64,000 nt of DNA from Exophiala sp. HKRS030 (Eukaryota > Ascomycota > Eurotiomycetes > Chaetothyriales > Herpotrichiellaceae), in contig JAHWDD010000005.1 in NCBI GenBank assembly GCA_023897205.1, positions 806,001 through 870,000 of the forward strand, given 5' to 3'. Shown piece by piece: positions 23,401 to 34,363 of the stretch; the stretch's first letter is position 1; each line of letters opens with the position of its first letter. The notes beneath the pieces were generated by a model, which was not told the origin of the DNA, ran no database searches, and was given only the letters and a program-made list of their open reading frames with translations. Made by a program: the position numbers and the translations under genes.

Positions 23401-24920
23401 GCCACTGCAAATTCGTCCATATTAAGCCTGCCTTTGTTGTTGGGGTCAGACAAGGTCCAAATGCTTTCCAAGTCCCCTCTTTCGAGACCGCTTTGGCCCA
23501 TGATTTCAATAGCAACATCTCCTGAAATGTAGCCTCTACCCAAACCGTCCCAAGCACGGAAAAGATCATCATATATGCGCTTCTCGTCCTTCGTGACAGC
23601 CCAAGGAATTTTAGCCGAGCCTGCCAACCCTTGCGTGGTAAACCCACCCTCACGGCCAGTTTGAGGCATCAACTGTTGGCGCAAAGCTTCAATGTTCGGA
23701 AGTCCCGTAGCTGGCGCATTCACAAAGCCCCATTGGCCTGGCAAGCCAGTGGGTTGAGCTTGCAAAGGACCTGTTTGCTGAGGCGACATATTGTTTGCAA
23801 ACCCCGTCGGCATGGGTGGCATGGGTGGTCGTGGGCCAGTGTATCCAGTTGCTCCTGGGAATCCGGAGGCCTGGGGTTGAAGACCTGGCTGCTGGCCTGG
23901 GAAACCAGTGGGTTGCGCTTGAAGCCCAGGTTGAAAGCCTGTCGCCTGATTGTAGAAACCAGTTGGCTGAGAAGTAAGCTGCGACAACAGTTGCTGGTTA
24001 GACGCCTGTTGTGGTCGTGGAGCTTGAGGAGCAGGTGGAGACATTGCATTCTGCCTGATGGGAGCATCGAAGTCTGGTACATTCTGACGAGGCGGAGGCA
24101 GGGGCTTATCATCAGGAACGCCAAAGGAGATGATATCCACCATGCTGGACACCTCGTTCATCATCTTCTCGGGCAGCGCAGAAGGCAAGTCTTTGCCTGT
24201 CAATTTGAGATTGCACAAATACATCGCCAGGGCAAATTCTGGGAACAACAGCTGCCCTGATTTTGTCGTATCCGACAATATCCATATCTGTGACAGTGCA
24301 CTTCCTGGCAGTTTAGATCTCAGAAGTAAATCCCTGGCCTTTTCTCCGCTCAATGCCTGATCGTCGCCAACAGCTGATTTAAATAGCTGCTCAAATTTCG
24401 CCTGATCCGTAGCAGTGATGAACGACAGCCTTATGTTTGGAATCCTGCTCGAACTCTTGCTCGCACCCCTGTTTGATGGAGCTGCACTCGAAGGTCCCGG
24501 GTTGAAGGACTGTGCAATCTGGGTAGAAGTCTGCTGGGGACGGATCGGAGCTGGCGGATGAGGTTGTTGTTGCTGCTGCTGTTGAGGTACAGGAGCATTT
24601 TGGAACGAGGGCTGCTGCTGGAAAGGAGGAGGCTGCGGCGGCGCTTGCGGGAATTGAGGTTGCTGGCCTTGGTTCTGTCCAGGATAACCTGTGTACTGCG
24701 GTTGCTGTGTCGGAGCTTGAAAGCTCTGCTGCTGCCCTAGCCCTGGAAAGCCGGTCTGCTGTGACTGCAGTTGGCCAGGGTAGCCGGTGGGCTGGGGAGC
24801 GAAAGGCGACGGCTGTTGAGGAGCTTGATTGAAGGAGCCAAACGACTGTTGCTGTCCAAAGCCAGCGCCAGGGCGGGCACTATTTGAACCGCCCAGGAAC
24901 GAGTTGGAGGATGAATACAT
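20462..24920 (-). CDS. pan1: Actin cytoskeleton-regulatory complex protein Pan1
   Basis: Three exons, 24920-22264, 22215-21673 and 21626-20462, giving 1,454 residues, the normal length for fungal Pan1. Order of features: Gln/Pro-rich N-terminus with repeated PTGYPGQ/QTGFPG motifs; EH domain 1 at about 170-265; more PTGFPGQ repeats; EH domain 2 at about 445-535 ([29 protein letters not shown]); coiled-coil regions; a Lys/Glu-rich stretch; a Pro-rich region; and a C-terminal WH2 actin-binding motif ([13 protein letters not shown]). The protein scaffolds early endocytic coat proteins and activates Arp2/3 at cortical actin patches. Start chosen at [11 protein letters not shown]; an ATG five codons upstream is less family-like. 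Confidence 0.95.
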
Positions 24921-25452
24921 GATGCTTAAGAACAAAACAAACTGGCAGATGAAAGACGAACAAAACGAAGAAGAAACGAGTGAGATGATGGTAATCGGGG
25001 TTTGGCGACGACGACTGCGCCAGCAGGTTGACTTGCTTCGAATGACGCGGATTTTGGGGCGGGCTAAATACTCCGTAGGAGATACCTAACCATCAACATG
25101 ACTAAGCATCTTGGCATCAACAATGCTCGATGTACTCAGAGCGACAATCAAGACAGAATCAGGGAGTTACGCTGCTACTACACAGAAAAGCCAAGTGCGC
25201 AGTGTCATGGTCAAAGCCACAATTCAATTACTTGTGTGACAGATATTGGCTCTGTCTGCTTACTGGCTTGCCTCGCCAGTATAACCATGCATTCATAGTC
25301 TACACCATGAAGAGTCCTTTGTCTGACTCCAAAACGCCGTCATCTGCTTTCCAATAATCGTACAGGGTATCGTTCGAGCCTTGGTCATAGTTCGCGTTTG
25401 CTCCGTCCCCAGCATCGGATGGTTGCTCAGCATAGGGTGTGATGTAGCTGGT
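24921..25452. promoter_or_regulatory. Promoter of pan1 / 3' end of rpb11
   Basis: 0.5 kb gap between the Rpb11 stop and the Pan1 start. Holds a TACTCCGTA motif at 25069-25077 and no supported gene. Confidence 0.5.
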
Positions 25453-26007
25453 TCAAGCTCCGTTTTGACCCACGTTGCCAACCATCTTGCGAAGATCGTA
25501 CTCTTTCTTGAACCTATGCTTCAGCACATCGAGCTCCTTAATGACCTCCTTAGAGCTAGCGATCAGAGCCTCCTTGGGAGTGATGTCACCATCGGTTTGG
25601 ATTCGGAGTTCGAAGCTTGCGAAGAGAGGATGCGGGACCTATGACAATCAGGTTACTGTAGTTCTAGCAATGGCGCATGATCTGATAACGAACCTTATAG
25701 GCTGCAAACATGACGTGGCTATTCTCCAAAAGTTTCTCACGGAGCATGTTGGCGAGGGTATGGTCTTCCTTGTTGAAGGTGAAGATGACAGTGTTGGGAG
25801 TTCCTTGGAAGGGAGTTAGCCACAAAATGGACAAGCTTGTCAATACACTCACGAGTATCGATTTTCTGTTCGATCTTCTTCTCGCCGTCACCAAGTATGA
25901 ACGCCTCAGTACTATGTCATCGCGTTAGCAAAGTATCTCACTACTTACAGAAATACAAGAGCCCAGCAGCGAAGAACGTGACACAGTTTAATGAAGGATG
26001 AGCTCAT
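25453..26007 (-). CDS. rpb11: RNA polymerase II subunit Rpb11 (5' exon uncertain)
   Basis: Three exons are secure: 25911-25853, 25803-25694 and 25638-25453. They encode EAFILGDGEKK, then PNTVIFTFNKEDHTLANMLR, then VPHPLFASFELRIQTDGDIT and a C-terminal helix ending MVGNVGQNGA. This is the Rpb11/AC19-like alpha-subunit fold that dimerises with Rpb3 in the polymerase assembly platform. The expected N-terminal MN-P-DR residues are not found. The only upstream sequence in phase is 26007-25949, beginning MSSSFIKL, which is also the tail of the upstream gene's frame; splicing there uses a 37-nt intron with a good CTAAC branch site. Total with that exon is 137 residues. Confidence 0.75.
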
Positions 26008-26552
26008 TTCAGATGTTGTGGTCTCCTTTGCGCACCTGTCCTGATTGTTGATCGCGTTGTGATTGATTCCGGCATTATGATATCTCTTGTTTGAAAGGTG
26101 ATCTCTCCAAGCTACGCCATCTTGTGGAATGCCGCGCTTTCCTGATCCGGGGTACGTGTCGCCAGGTTTGGGTGAAGATGGGCCGGGGGTCAGTGGTCCT
26201 GAATTGATAGTGTCGATGTTGACAGTGAGGGTGTTTCTGACAGTGGTGCCCTTCTCTCTGGTTCCGTCGTTGTTGTCATCGCTGGAGTTTGTGTAAGTAG
26301 GGTGGCTTCAACTGGATCTAGAGACACCTTCTAAGGTGACTTGACCATAGAGGAGCAGAGGTAGGCTTACAGCTTAAGATTGTGGAGAGCATTGTTCATA
26401 CTGCCACGGCGACTGCGTCCTGAGGGACTTGCGGACTTGGTTCTTGCCGGGCTGGTGCCGGGCTGAGCGCGGTTGGGACTTGCAGACTTGTTTCTTGCTG
26501 GATTCATGTTGGGTTGAGCAGGGTTAGGGCTCGCAGCTGAAGTGTCATCCAT
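25945..26552 (-). CDS. Small hypothetical protein, Ser/Pro/Ala-rich N-terminus
   Basis: Not a recognised family. Two exons, 26552-26371 and 26281-25945, join in phase (CT|C) to 172 residues. The first part contains two imperfect copies of a basic Ser/Pro unit around SPARTKSASP and a GRSRRGS stretch; the second has TVRNTLTVNIDTINSG, a proline/glycine linker and GIPQDGVAWRDHLSNKRY. It ends in a hydrophobic tail (VLRCWALVFL), with TAA at 25947-25945. That stop lies inside the intron that would join this frame in phase to Rpb11, so the region could be a separate gene, a 5' extension of rpb11, or alternative products of one transcript. The gene itself is supported only by open frames and clean splice sites. 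Confidence 0.5.
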
Positions 26553-27698
26553 TACACCAGATATTTCAACCCCTCGTGTTTTCAAACAATGTAAATCCGG
26601 CTTGGAAAATAGTAACGATCGGTGTTTGAAAATGAGATATGGCGAATGTAGACAATGTTGTGTCGTGGATGATGGTGCAGTCCATGTTACGCCAAGGCGG
26701 TGGGCGGTGAAATGAATCAGTAGTCCAGGTGAGGCGAATGGGTTTATTTACCAAACATAGGAGATTACCAGATAAAAACTTCTCAGGTCCTTCCTGGCTT
26801 TTGTTTGAGGGTCGTCCAACATCCGGCAATGATTGTAATTAAGGTCCAGTATCGATCCTTCTTCATTATGGGCCACGTCCTTCCATCACAAAAACACAGT
26901 CGCAATCACCATTCCAAAGCAATGCATCAAAAACAAAGAACTGTACATGAACATACCGATCTGGGGCATTGATGCCAGACATTTTGAAGGCTTTCTGTCT
27001 GAATCAAAGGACTGGAAGAAAAGGTCGTGATATAGGAAATTCCACAAACTGGCGCCTTGTCAAAATGGTAAGAGATATCCAAGAGATGGTCGCGCAAGTC
27101 TGTTATCTAGATGGAAGGGGCGATTTGGGTTCGAGAAACGACAGAAATAACAGGACAATCACAGAGATGCCACTTCAATCGTACGCGGTTTCACAACCTA
27201 TTCAGCATGTTGATGGTGGTGATAGACTCAAACTGACACCGGGAAAATGTTGTCGTTGCCAAGAATCACGTGAGGAGTGCTGGGAGAGAAAATCCACCAT
27301 AAATGTCACTGCCTGCAAACCTAAGGCACAAGTGAGAGACCAGATCCGAGGCATTAAGTAATAACACTATATGTCAATAACAAGTGGTTCGTTGCTCCAA
27401 CCGCCCCAAGACTCCAGATCCATCCTCAGCTTGGTACCTGGCCTTGACACGCAGTAATTGGCTGTACGTGTCATCAACATCGTATCCGCTCAAAGAGTCA
27501 TCACATATTCTCAAAGAAATCCGACAGCGTCCGCGGAGATTCAGAAACATATTCACAAGGTCGGAACTATCGGCTTATAAATATAGCTAGGTGCTCGTGC
27601 TGGTGCTGGCCCATGTTGACTCTCCTTGCAGAGTGCTACTTCGCATCTGCACCCGTTGTGAAACCTGCCTACACAATACCTACTTTTATCATTTCACC
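26553..27698. promoter_or_regulatory. Divergent intergenic region, hypothetical / nitronate monooxygenase
   Basis: 1.1 kb between two starts pointing apart. A 130-codon plus-strand frame at 26969-27361 has no recognised motif and is not called. Confidence 0.45.
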
Positions 27699-28757
27699 AT
27701 GACTCCCAACCTCTTTCATACCGACTACCCATGGACGAGTCCAGATGTTCCACTCGTGGTCTCGGCGCCCATGATGAAGATCACGTTGGGCCGCCACGCC
27801 GTCTCAGTATCTGCGAATGGTGGCTTTGGGTTCCTTGCAGGTGGATTTGACTTGACTCCCCTGGCTAAGGATCTGGCGGAAGCAGCAGAACTTGCCAAAG
27901 CTCAAGGCCTTTCATTGCATAATGGGGCCCTCCCTATCGGCGTCGGGGTTCAGAACTGGGGAAGCGATTTGCGCCTAGCCCTCGATGCTATCAAGAAGCA
28001 TCCTGTCGCAGCGGTGTGGTTCTTTGCGCCGAAGCAATTAAGTGATTTGCTAGAATGGGCGAGGGAAATCCGTGCGGCCACAGAAAACAAGACAAAGATA
28101 TGGGTCCAGATCGGCACCGTCGCTGAAGCTCTAGAAGTTGCCAAAACGACGAAGCCGGATGTGCTGGTTGTACAGGGTGCTGATTCAGGTGGCCATGGGC
28201 TAGCACATCGAGCAAGTCTTCTGACTTTGTTGCCAGAAATTGTAGACGCTTTGGCTGAAGAGGGTATCAAAATTCCGATCGTCGCGGCCGGAGGTATTAT
28301 GGATGGGAGAGGCTCTGCAGCCGCTCTAGCACTGGGTGCTGATGGTGTGGCTTTGGGCACAAGGTTTCTTGCTGCAAAAGAAGCTGTCATTGCGAAAGGC
28401 TATCAAGATGAGGTGCTACGAGTTAGCGATGGCGGAGTCAGTACAACTGCGACCACAATATACGATGTGGTAAGAAATATTCACGGATGGCCCGAAACAT
28501 ACAATGGTAGGGGAGTTATCAACAGGACGTATCAAGACGCCAAGCATGGAATGAGCAATGATGAAAACGTGCAGCTCTACAAAGAAGCAATGCAGCAAGG
28601 AGATTCGGGATGGGGACCTGATGGTCGGATGACAACCTATGCTGGCACAGGTATTGGACTGGTGAGAGAAGTATTGCCTGCAGGTGATATCGTGAGGCAG
28701 GTTCAGCAGGAGACTGTGCAACTCCTGCACAAGTCTGCCAAACGCTTCGCGTCGTAG
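27699..28757 (+). CDS. Nitronate monooxygenase (2-nitropropane dioxygenase family)
   Basis: Single exon, 352 residues. FMN-dependent TIM barrel: the N-terminal VVSAPMMKITLGRHAVSVS stretch, VVQGADSGGHG (phosphate/FMN and catalytic-His region) near residue 155, IPIVAAGGIMDGRG and GADGVALGTRFLA near 200-230 are the family signatures. It oxidises propionate 3-nitronate or alkyl nitronates, protecting against toxic nitro compounds; cytosolic. The ATG at 27699 was chosen because the frame extends upstream without homology. The next gene, Lsm5, converges on it. Confidence 0.9.
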   Translation: MTPNLFHTDYPWTSPDVPLVVSAPMMKITLGRHAVSVSANGGFGFLAGGFDLTPLAKDLAEAAELAKAQGLSLHNGALPIGVGVQNWGSDLRLALDAIKKHPVAAVWFFAPKQLSDLLEWAREIRAATENKTKIWVQIGTVAEALEVAKTTKPDVLVVQGADSGGHGLAHRASLLTLLPEIVDALAEEGIKIPIVAAGGIMDGRGSAAALALGADGVALGTRFLAAKEAVIAKGYQDEVLRVSDGGVSTTATTIYDVVRNIHGWPETYNGRGVINRTYQDAKHGMSNDENVQLYKEAMQQGDSGWGPDGRMTTYAGTGIGLVREVLPAGDIVRQVQQETVQLLHKSAKRFAS

Positions 28758-29030
28758 ATACTAATAATTTGTGATACCACAATTTCTAAGTCGCTTTCCA
28801 TTGCCATTGCCTCTGTCCTCGACACCGGGACTGGGCCGTATGACTGTAGTCCCTCTTCACCACTCTATGTCTGGCAGTGCTGCACTTGTGCAAGATAAGG
28901 TTGCTTGTTCCCGTATTTCTGCGTAGAAAAAGATCGTGGTTCTCGGTGGTCGCTTGGGCGTGAGCCATCATTCCATGGCGATAGGCACGGATTCTTGCCC
29001 GGAGATGGTGTGAATTTACGGAGACGATTG

Positions 29031-29708
29031 TCATGATGCCGCCGCAACAGGGCCTTCCCCGCCAGGGATCAACTGTAAGGGGCGTTCAATCAGTAACACA
29101 TCTCAGGAGGATCAAGCAACGTTGATCCAGCGCATGAGAATCTCCCTGACGGCGTGTCGCTGGTTTTTCACCACTCACCATGCAGATGTTGTTTCCATTC
29201 AATAAGATCTTTTCCAGCTTGGTCTGACCTCCGCTGTAATCACTGAATGGAACAAAAGATGTCAGCAAGATCTGTATCATTGGTCGTGTCTCCATGGAGA
29301 ATTTCTCCGGCGGCCTTACAATTCTGTAACATCCTCTAGGACCATGTCTTTTAATATCGTAGTTGCCTCAGGTCAGGATAGTTCTTTCTAAAGGGCTTGG
29401 ACTTTGATCTGCCTCGGAAAGAATAGGAATCACCACATACTGACATAATCATCAAACCCGAGTAATGTGCCGGCAAATTCTGAACAAATATATCTGTCAG
29501 TTTCGAGGTTCTGTAGCCACCCAATACCCGTTGGGGAGAGGGCGCCCGGATGGAAAAGTCGAGACTCACCTTTGTCGCCCTTCATGATTATCCAAATCCT
29601 TGAGCCGACACACTTGTCAATAAGTTCTATTTCCTGGAATCAGTATCGAGATTCGTCTTCTTTTTATCATGGCGAAGTCGTACCAAGTGGCAGAAGTTGT
29701 GATGCCAT
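29031..29708 (-). CDS. lsm5: U6 snRNA-associated Sm-like protein LSm5
   Basis: Six very short exons, 29708-29684, 29626-29570, 29479-29441, 29347-29320, 29242-29179 and 29072-29031, giving 84 residues. Joined pieces read MASQLLPLELIDKCVGSRIW, then IIMKGDKEFAGTLLGFDDYV, then NMVLEDVTEF, then DYSGGQTKLEKILLNGNNIC, then a tail beginning LIPGG, an unmistakable LSm5 with both Sm motifs. It is part of the LSm1-7 (mRNA decay, cytoplasm) and LSm2-8 (U6 snRNA, nucleus) rings. The second splice acceptor was set at 29627 because it restores GAA for the ELIDKC motif. The smallest exons are 25 and 28 nt, so automatic annotation could easily miss it. Confidence 0.93.
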
Positions 29709-30195
29709 GATGTTCGAAATGAAGATTCGTGGCACTGGCTCTCGATGATTCCGGACGGTCGAAGAAGAGAACTGAACTAATGCTGAAGGTTTAAAGTCAA
29801 GAAGAATGGTACCAATACTGATTAAATGAGGTCGCGCTTCGCCAGTTCTATCTCGGCCGGTTTTATGTTTGTCTTTCACTTTGTCTGAGGATGAGATTGA
29901 ACTTTTGCCGAGCAACACGTGACCTTCCCGGCAGCACAACGATCGGATGACTAAGCGGCCTAGAGGGTATTGTCGGTACTCTGTGGATGATCCTTACATA
30001 CGAGGGAGAGATAGGCAGTATACGTCTAGTGGTAGAGCTTTTTTTTTGATTTGATTATTCTGATTCTATCAATGCATGCTGAGAGAAGATATCTTTTCTT
30101 CGTATATTCTAAAACATGTAACCCATTATCGCCATTCGCCAGTCGCCTTTGCTCCGAAAAATGCTGGGATGGACTCGTGAGAGCCAAGCAGCGTA
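29709..30195. other. Intergenic stretch, no gene seen
   Basis: Contains the Lsm5 promoter and the 3' flank of the FAD monooxygenase. A T-tract is at about 30040-30048. No gene recognised. Confidence 0.5.
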
Positions 30196-31464
30196 TCATT
30201 CATCTGAAGGCCTCGATGCTTGAGCTTGTTGCATTGCTGCTCTCATCCACTCAGCCATAGCTGTGGCGCCGTCTTCGCCGCCGAGCATGAGCTTGGCGTT
30301 GTTGGAAGCCTCCTCTGCCTTCTCTTTCGCCCGCGCCGCCATGTTCACCTCGAATTCCTTGATCAAGGGGTCCAAAGTCGTTTGAAACGTGGTAAAAGTC
30401 GTGGGTGAATTCTCATATGCCTTGATTATGGCGCGCGACACGTCGAGGGCATCCCACATAGCGACATTCACTCCTTCTCCTGCAAATGGTAACATCACGT
30501 GGGAAGCGTCTCCCACCAGTGTCACTCCTGTCTTGTGCTCCCATGAATGTCCCGGTGGCAACGTGTACAGCGACCTCAGCAATAACTTTGCATCTGGCAT
30601 CGTCTTCGTCTCCTCTTCACACGCAGTCTGCAACAGCTCCTTCAATTTCGGCCCAAATTGTCCGAAAAGTTCGTCGTCATTCAACAATCTCTCCTTCGCT
30701 TCTGCGGGTGTTCCCTTTACGAGGCCAGAGTCCTCACCGAAATTCTCATTGTCGGTGGAGAGGAAGGCATACATCAGAGCGGAATCTTGCAAGGCACGTT
30801 GGCACATGATGCCGCGTCTGTTACCAAGAGATGTGAAGCCTCCAGTGCCGACGTAGTCCGAAAGGGCTGGATATCTCTCTGTCGCCTGCCGGATAGCCAG
30901 CATCATGTACTGGAACCCTGCATATGCGGGCTTTGCACTTGTCAATAGCGTACGGACACGAGACCAGGTGCCGTCGGCGCCGACCACGAAATCGAAAGTT
31001 CGTTTTCCGAGATGGCCAAAGTTGAGCTCGATTTCCACATTGTGCGATCCTTCAGCGAGATAGCTGGCGGAAGAGAGTTTGTGCTCCCACTGGACGCTAT
31101 CGACCGGTAACTGATCAAGGAGTAATTTTGTCAAGGAGTTGCGCGAAATCTCTGGGCGATGCTCTGGTCCACCATCGTCCGTGTATATGATGTTCCCTTC
31201 TTTGTTGGCGATAATCTGAGCCTCGCTGCACACAGTCGTGTGCGACTTGAACTCTTCCAGGAGATCACACTCCTTCAACGCAGCCAAGCCAGACTCTTCA
31301 TGCAGGTCAAGCATTCCGACCGGGCTTGCGAGTTCATCATCTGTAGGTTTGGCCCGATACTCAAAAATGGTAAAGGGAATTTGGTGCTTGTGAAGGAGAA
31401 TTCCAACCGTCAGCCCGGCAGGCCCGCCTCCAATGATAGCAATTCTTGGTTGATGTGTTGACAT
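30196..31464 (-). CDS. FAD-dependent aromatic/TetX-like monooxygenase
   Basis: Single exon, 422 residues. The N-terminal dinucleotide fold IAIIGGGPAGLTVGILL (residues 8-24), the middle DG motif VVGADGTWSRVR and the FAD-ribityl motif TLVGDASHVMLPFAGEGVN are complete, so this is a class A flavoprotein hydroxylase. SPVGMLDLHEESGLAAL places it near TetX/PHBH-like proteins acting on polyketides or aromatics. It would hydroxylate its substrate with NAD(P)H and O2. The ATG at 31464 is the one just before the fold; an in-frame ATG 38 codons earlier adds unrelated sequence. Substrate unknown. Confidence 0.9.
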   Translation of the reverse strand: MSTHQPRIAIIGGGPAGLTVGILLHKHQIPFTIFEYRAKPTDDELASPVGMLDLHEESGLAALKECDLLEEFKSHTTVCSEAQIIANKEGNIIYTDDGGPEHRPEISRNSLTKLLLDQLPVDSVQWEHKLSSASYLAEGSHNVEIELNFGHLGKRTFDFVVGADGTWSRVRTLLTSAKPAYAGFQYMMLAIRQATERYPALSDYVGTGGFTSLGNRRGIMCQRALQDSALMYAFLSTDNENFGEDSGLVKGTPAEAKERLLNDDELFGQFGPKLKELLQTACEEETKTMPDAKLLLRSLYTLPPGHSWEHKTGVTLVGDASHVMLPFAGEGVNVAMWDALDVSRAIIKAYENSPTTFTTFQTTLDPLIKEFEVNMAARAKEKAEEASNNAKLMLGGEDGATAMAEWMRAAMQQAQASRPSDE

Positions 31465-32268
31465 TTTGAAAAGCACTCCAGCGTCTGGGCCGTGTGACTG
31501 ACTTGCTGGTACGTTGATCTCGGGGAGAATTGCTCGTGATGGACAGTCTCTCTGCGTCAGTAGATTTGCTTCCAGCACTACTGTATTGGGTTGAACAGAA
31601 AGGCAGTGGCTGTGTCTATGGTGATTGATGGATGCACCAACAGGTGTTCGTCTCAGGATGGTCGTGTTGCTGTTCGGATTGGAGGGCTTGAAATTGTGAA
31701 AAGGGAAAGAAAGAAAGACCTACTTTGAACTTCTCTGCCTTACTTATAGGTAACATTGAACCAATGTCTCCTTGATCCACGTATCCAATCGATGAAACGG
31801 GCTGATGGTCCCTACGTAGGGTCCGTGGTAACATGGGAGGGACATATTGGGTTTCGGGGATTAGAAAATCCCGAGGTCTCCGTCTCCATCGGGCCTTTGA
31901 AAACTCCGTCACCACGCAGTTGGGGAGCTGGAACGAATAAATCAAGACCATGAGATGATGCTCAGCTAAGATTATGATCAAAATAAGAAAGAAAAATACC
32001 ATCGAAAGTTCATGATGTTTGGATCCGATTACTTGGAGATCTTTGAGGTGATCATATAGGCTCTTGGGTCCGCCCACGCAAATCCCATGGTTGATTTTCC
32101 AGTCGCGTCGAACTTCACTTGAAACACTCTCAAGGGAAAGATGCCAAATCTCTGCGATGAGTTTTGGGACTAAAATAAAGTGATGAAACTCTTTCGCTTG
32201 CGGTGCGGATTACATGTATGACACTTGAATTCACATTGCTAACACAGCATGCAGATGTTGATGAATGT
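31465..32268. other. Intergenic stretch, no gene seen
   Basis: 0.8 kb between the FAD monooxygenase start and the hydrolase stop, both minus strand. One 153-codon minus frame has no recognisable features and is not called. Confidence 0.5.
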
Positions 32269-33513
32269 CTATGAAATCGCAACAGCCAGACTCTCGCCGA
32301 TGTCAAGTGTCCCAGCTCCTCCGTTTTGTCCTTCATTACTGCTACCGTCCAAACTCCCAACGCCTTGCTCATCACACGCTAGACTCAATTCAATCATTGC
32401 TTCGTACGACTCATTGTCGGACCCAACGAAGGTTCCGAAGTGAATGCCGACGGTATTTCTCGACTTTACATCACAGTGTATGGCGATTGCATCCGCAGGC
32501 GATCCGTGAGAGGCAGAAGGGACATCATGATGCGACAAGCGCAAGCCAATATAGGAGATGAACCCCAGAGTGCCGCCCCTCCATATCGGCACAAACGACA
32601 GGTCAAACGGCCCAAACTTGCCTCCAATTTCCTTGAATGCAGGGCATACGGTTTCTGACTTTGTTATTCGCCTGTAACCCGTATCTCCAGCGTGATAGAT
32701 TGCCCCTCTTCTGGCCTCTTTCGAGGTGGAGGATACTGGCTCGTCTTTGGACGCAATGAATCGCTCAACTACCCAGCCACACCACAACGTACAACCCTGG
32801 TCGGTCACGGAGCGGCCAGAATTGTGCTGTGCGGGGACACACGACACTCTGAGGACAAACTCCTCGTCACGCTGCGCATTAAAGTCGGATGTTCCGAATT
32901 CACATTCCTGCCACCAGTCCAGCTCGTAAATTTGCTTGTCCGGTATTCCTCCAGACAACATCCATTGCTTGTTACCCAAGGGGACGAAGTACTTCGCTCC
33001 TGGAAATTTCTGTGTGATGGCTTGTATAGTAGGCCAATCGAGATGGTCGTAGTGGTTGTGGGAGATGAACACGGCGTCGCAACCAGGCAGATCCTCTACT
33101 TGGCATGGACTCTTTTTCATCCTCGCTACGCCCCTGTAGGGTGTCGGACCAGCCCTCGTCGAGAAAATTGGATCAAACAGGAGCCATGTGCTTTTGGCTT
33201 CTGGTGATGGTGCCAGGGATGGGATCTCGACCATTACACCCGCATGGCCTAACCATGTGCCGATGATGGCATTCTCTTTGGACAAGTCTTGCTTCGTCAG
33301 GCTGGCCTTGCCCCAATCTGGCTTCACGACCCTCATGTCCCGTGCTTTGTGGTGTTTGCGTAGGTCGACACCATACGTGCTAAGTGGGAAAGAGGCTTGC
33401 AAAAGCTCTCCCCATGTCGGTGCACCTGCAGATGGCCACGGGTTGATGAATTTAGTGCGGTAGTCGTTGGCGTGATGCGCAGGTCTGCGTGGCGGATCTT
33501 TGGTCGTCGACAT
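32269..33513 (-). CDS. NAPE-PLD-like metallo-beta-lactamase-fold hydrolase
   Basis: Single exon, 414 residues. The metal site is the canonical HxHxDH: SHNHYDHLD with His152, His154, Asp156 and His157. Further ligands are likely in CVPAQHNSGR and IYHAGDTGY, and the last His in VGIHFGTF. The opening WLGHAGVMVEI and the WPTIQAI region match N-acylphosphatidylethanolamine-hydrolysing phospholipase D and its fungal relatives. The expected activity is zinc-dependent phosphodiester hydrolysis releasing N-acylethanolamine; activity of this protein on that lipid is inferred. Divergent from the SulP transporter gene. Confidence 0.87.
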   Translation of the reverse strand: MSTTKDPPRRPAHHANDYRTKFINPWPSAGAPTWGELLQASFPLSTYGVDLRKHHKARDMRVVKPDWGKASLTKQDLSKENAIIGTWLGHAGVMVEIPSLAPSPEAKSTWLLFDPIFSTRAGPTPYRGVARMKKSPCQVEDLPGCDAVFISHNHYDHLDWPTIQAITQKFPGAKYFVPLGNKQWMLSGGIPDKQIYELDWWQECEFGTSDFNAQRDEEFVLRVSCVPAQHNSGRSVTDQGCTLWCGWVVERFIASKDEPVSSTSKEARRGAIYHAGDTGYRRITKSETVCPAFKEIGGKFGPFDLSFVPIWRGGTLGFISYIGLRLSHHDVPSASHGSPADAIAIHCDVKSRNTVGIHFGTFVGSDNESYEAMIELSLACDEQGVGSLDGSSNEGQNGGAGTLDIGESLAVAIS

Positions 33514-34363
33514 TGTAGACTGATATCATCTACCTTAGCCTGCCTCCATACCGTCGACAAATCGTTTTATATGTCTAAGATGGGTTCGCTACCTCGTTGG
33601 CGCTGCAGCTGTCGTACTTGTAAATGATGACATCGAGCAGGTTGATCGAGACCTCAAGATGCCGGGTTTGATGCCCTAAGGCCAATTTGGGAAGAAAGTG
33701 ATGCCGCCCTTAGTCGCCCCCGGATCACCCAATAAGGATGCTGGATCGCCATAATTAGGGAACTGATCAATCAATCAAACCTGGTGTGACTCTCGTTCGA
33801 AGCTTCAGTCTCGGTTGAAGCGCCATTACCTGGGAATCCTATAACAATTTGCGAATCTCGCAGAATCTCGAGCAGGGCTGGAATCCTGTCTACGCGAGCT
33901 ATGTCCTTCTATATGCGATACTGTGCAGCAGTGACCATAAAGCATGCTGCTCGTGCACGCCATATCGCTGTCCCAGGATAGAACGAAGTAGAACGGGAGC
34001 GACTCAGCTGGATCAGTCTCCTCGAGATGACAGACCACCCACACGTCCGAATTCAAGTCCTCAAGTTTAGGATGCCCGAAGGCTTGGTAAGTTTCCCCCT
34101 AGTTTTGCCGCTGTAGACGGTGAGTCTGCCTTTAGTATCAGGATCGGCCTGGTGCCGAAACGCCGAAAAGCTTTGGTAAAATCTTGCTTTGGACTTGGAT
34201 CAAATGCATAGCGGGCATTATACCACGTCGGCTAGAGAGTTATTGAGCTCTGGCACAGAGGCGTGAATCTCGTGTGCTCAAATAGTAACCTGGTCCTTAT
34301 TTTTATCCCTTTATGTCACCAACCTTGTGCTGAACAGGAGCCGAGATTTAATGATACCTACCC
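33514..34363. promoter_or_regulatory. Divergent promoter region, hydrolase / SulP transporter
   Basis: 0.85 kb between starts pointing apart. No small gene or known operator recognised. Confidence 0.45.

Noticed and set aside
27120..27145. GGGTTCGA resembling a tRNA T-loop
   Set aside because: Flanking bases do not pair as a T-stem and no cloverleaf is possible.
26969..27361. Plus-strand 130-codon frame in the gap before the nitronate monooxygenase
   Set aside because: No recognised motif and no splice or signal-peptide support; could be chance or UTR.
30022..30048. tRNA-like A-box and T tract (TAGTGGTAGAGC then T run)
   Set aside because: No B box, acceptor stem or anticodon arm can be folded around it.
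31616..32077. Minus-strand 153-codon frame
   Set aside because: No family pattern, no splice support, and placed in the gap between two complete genes.
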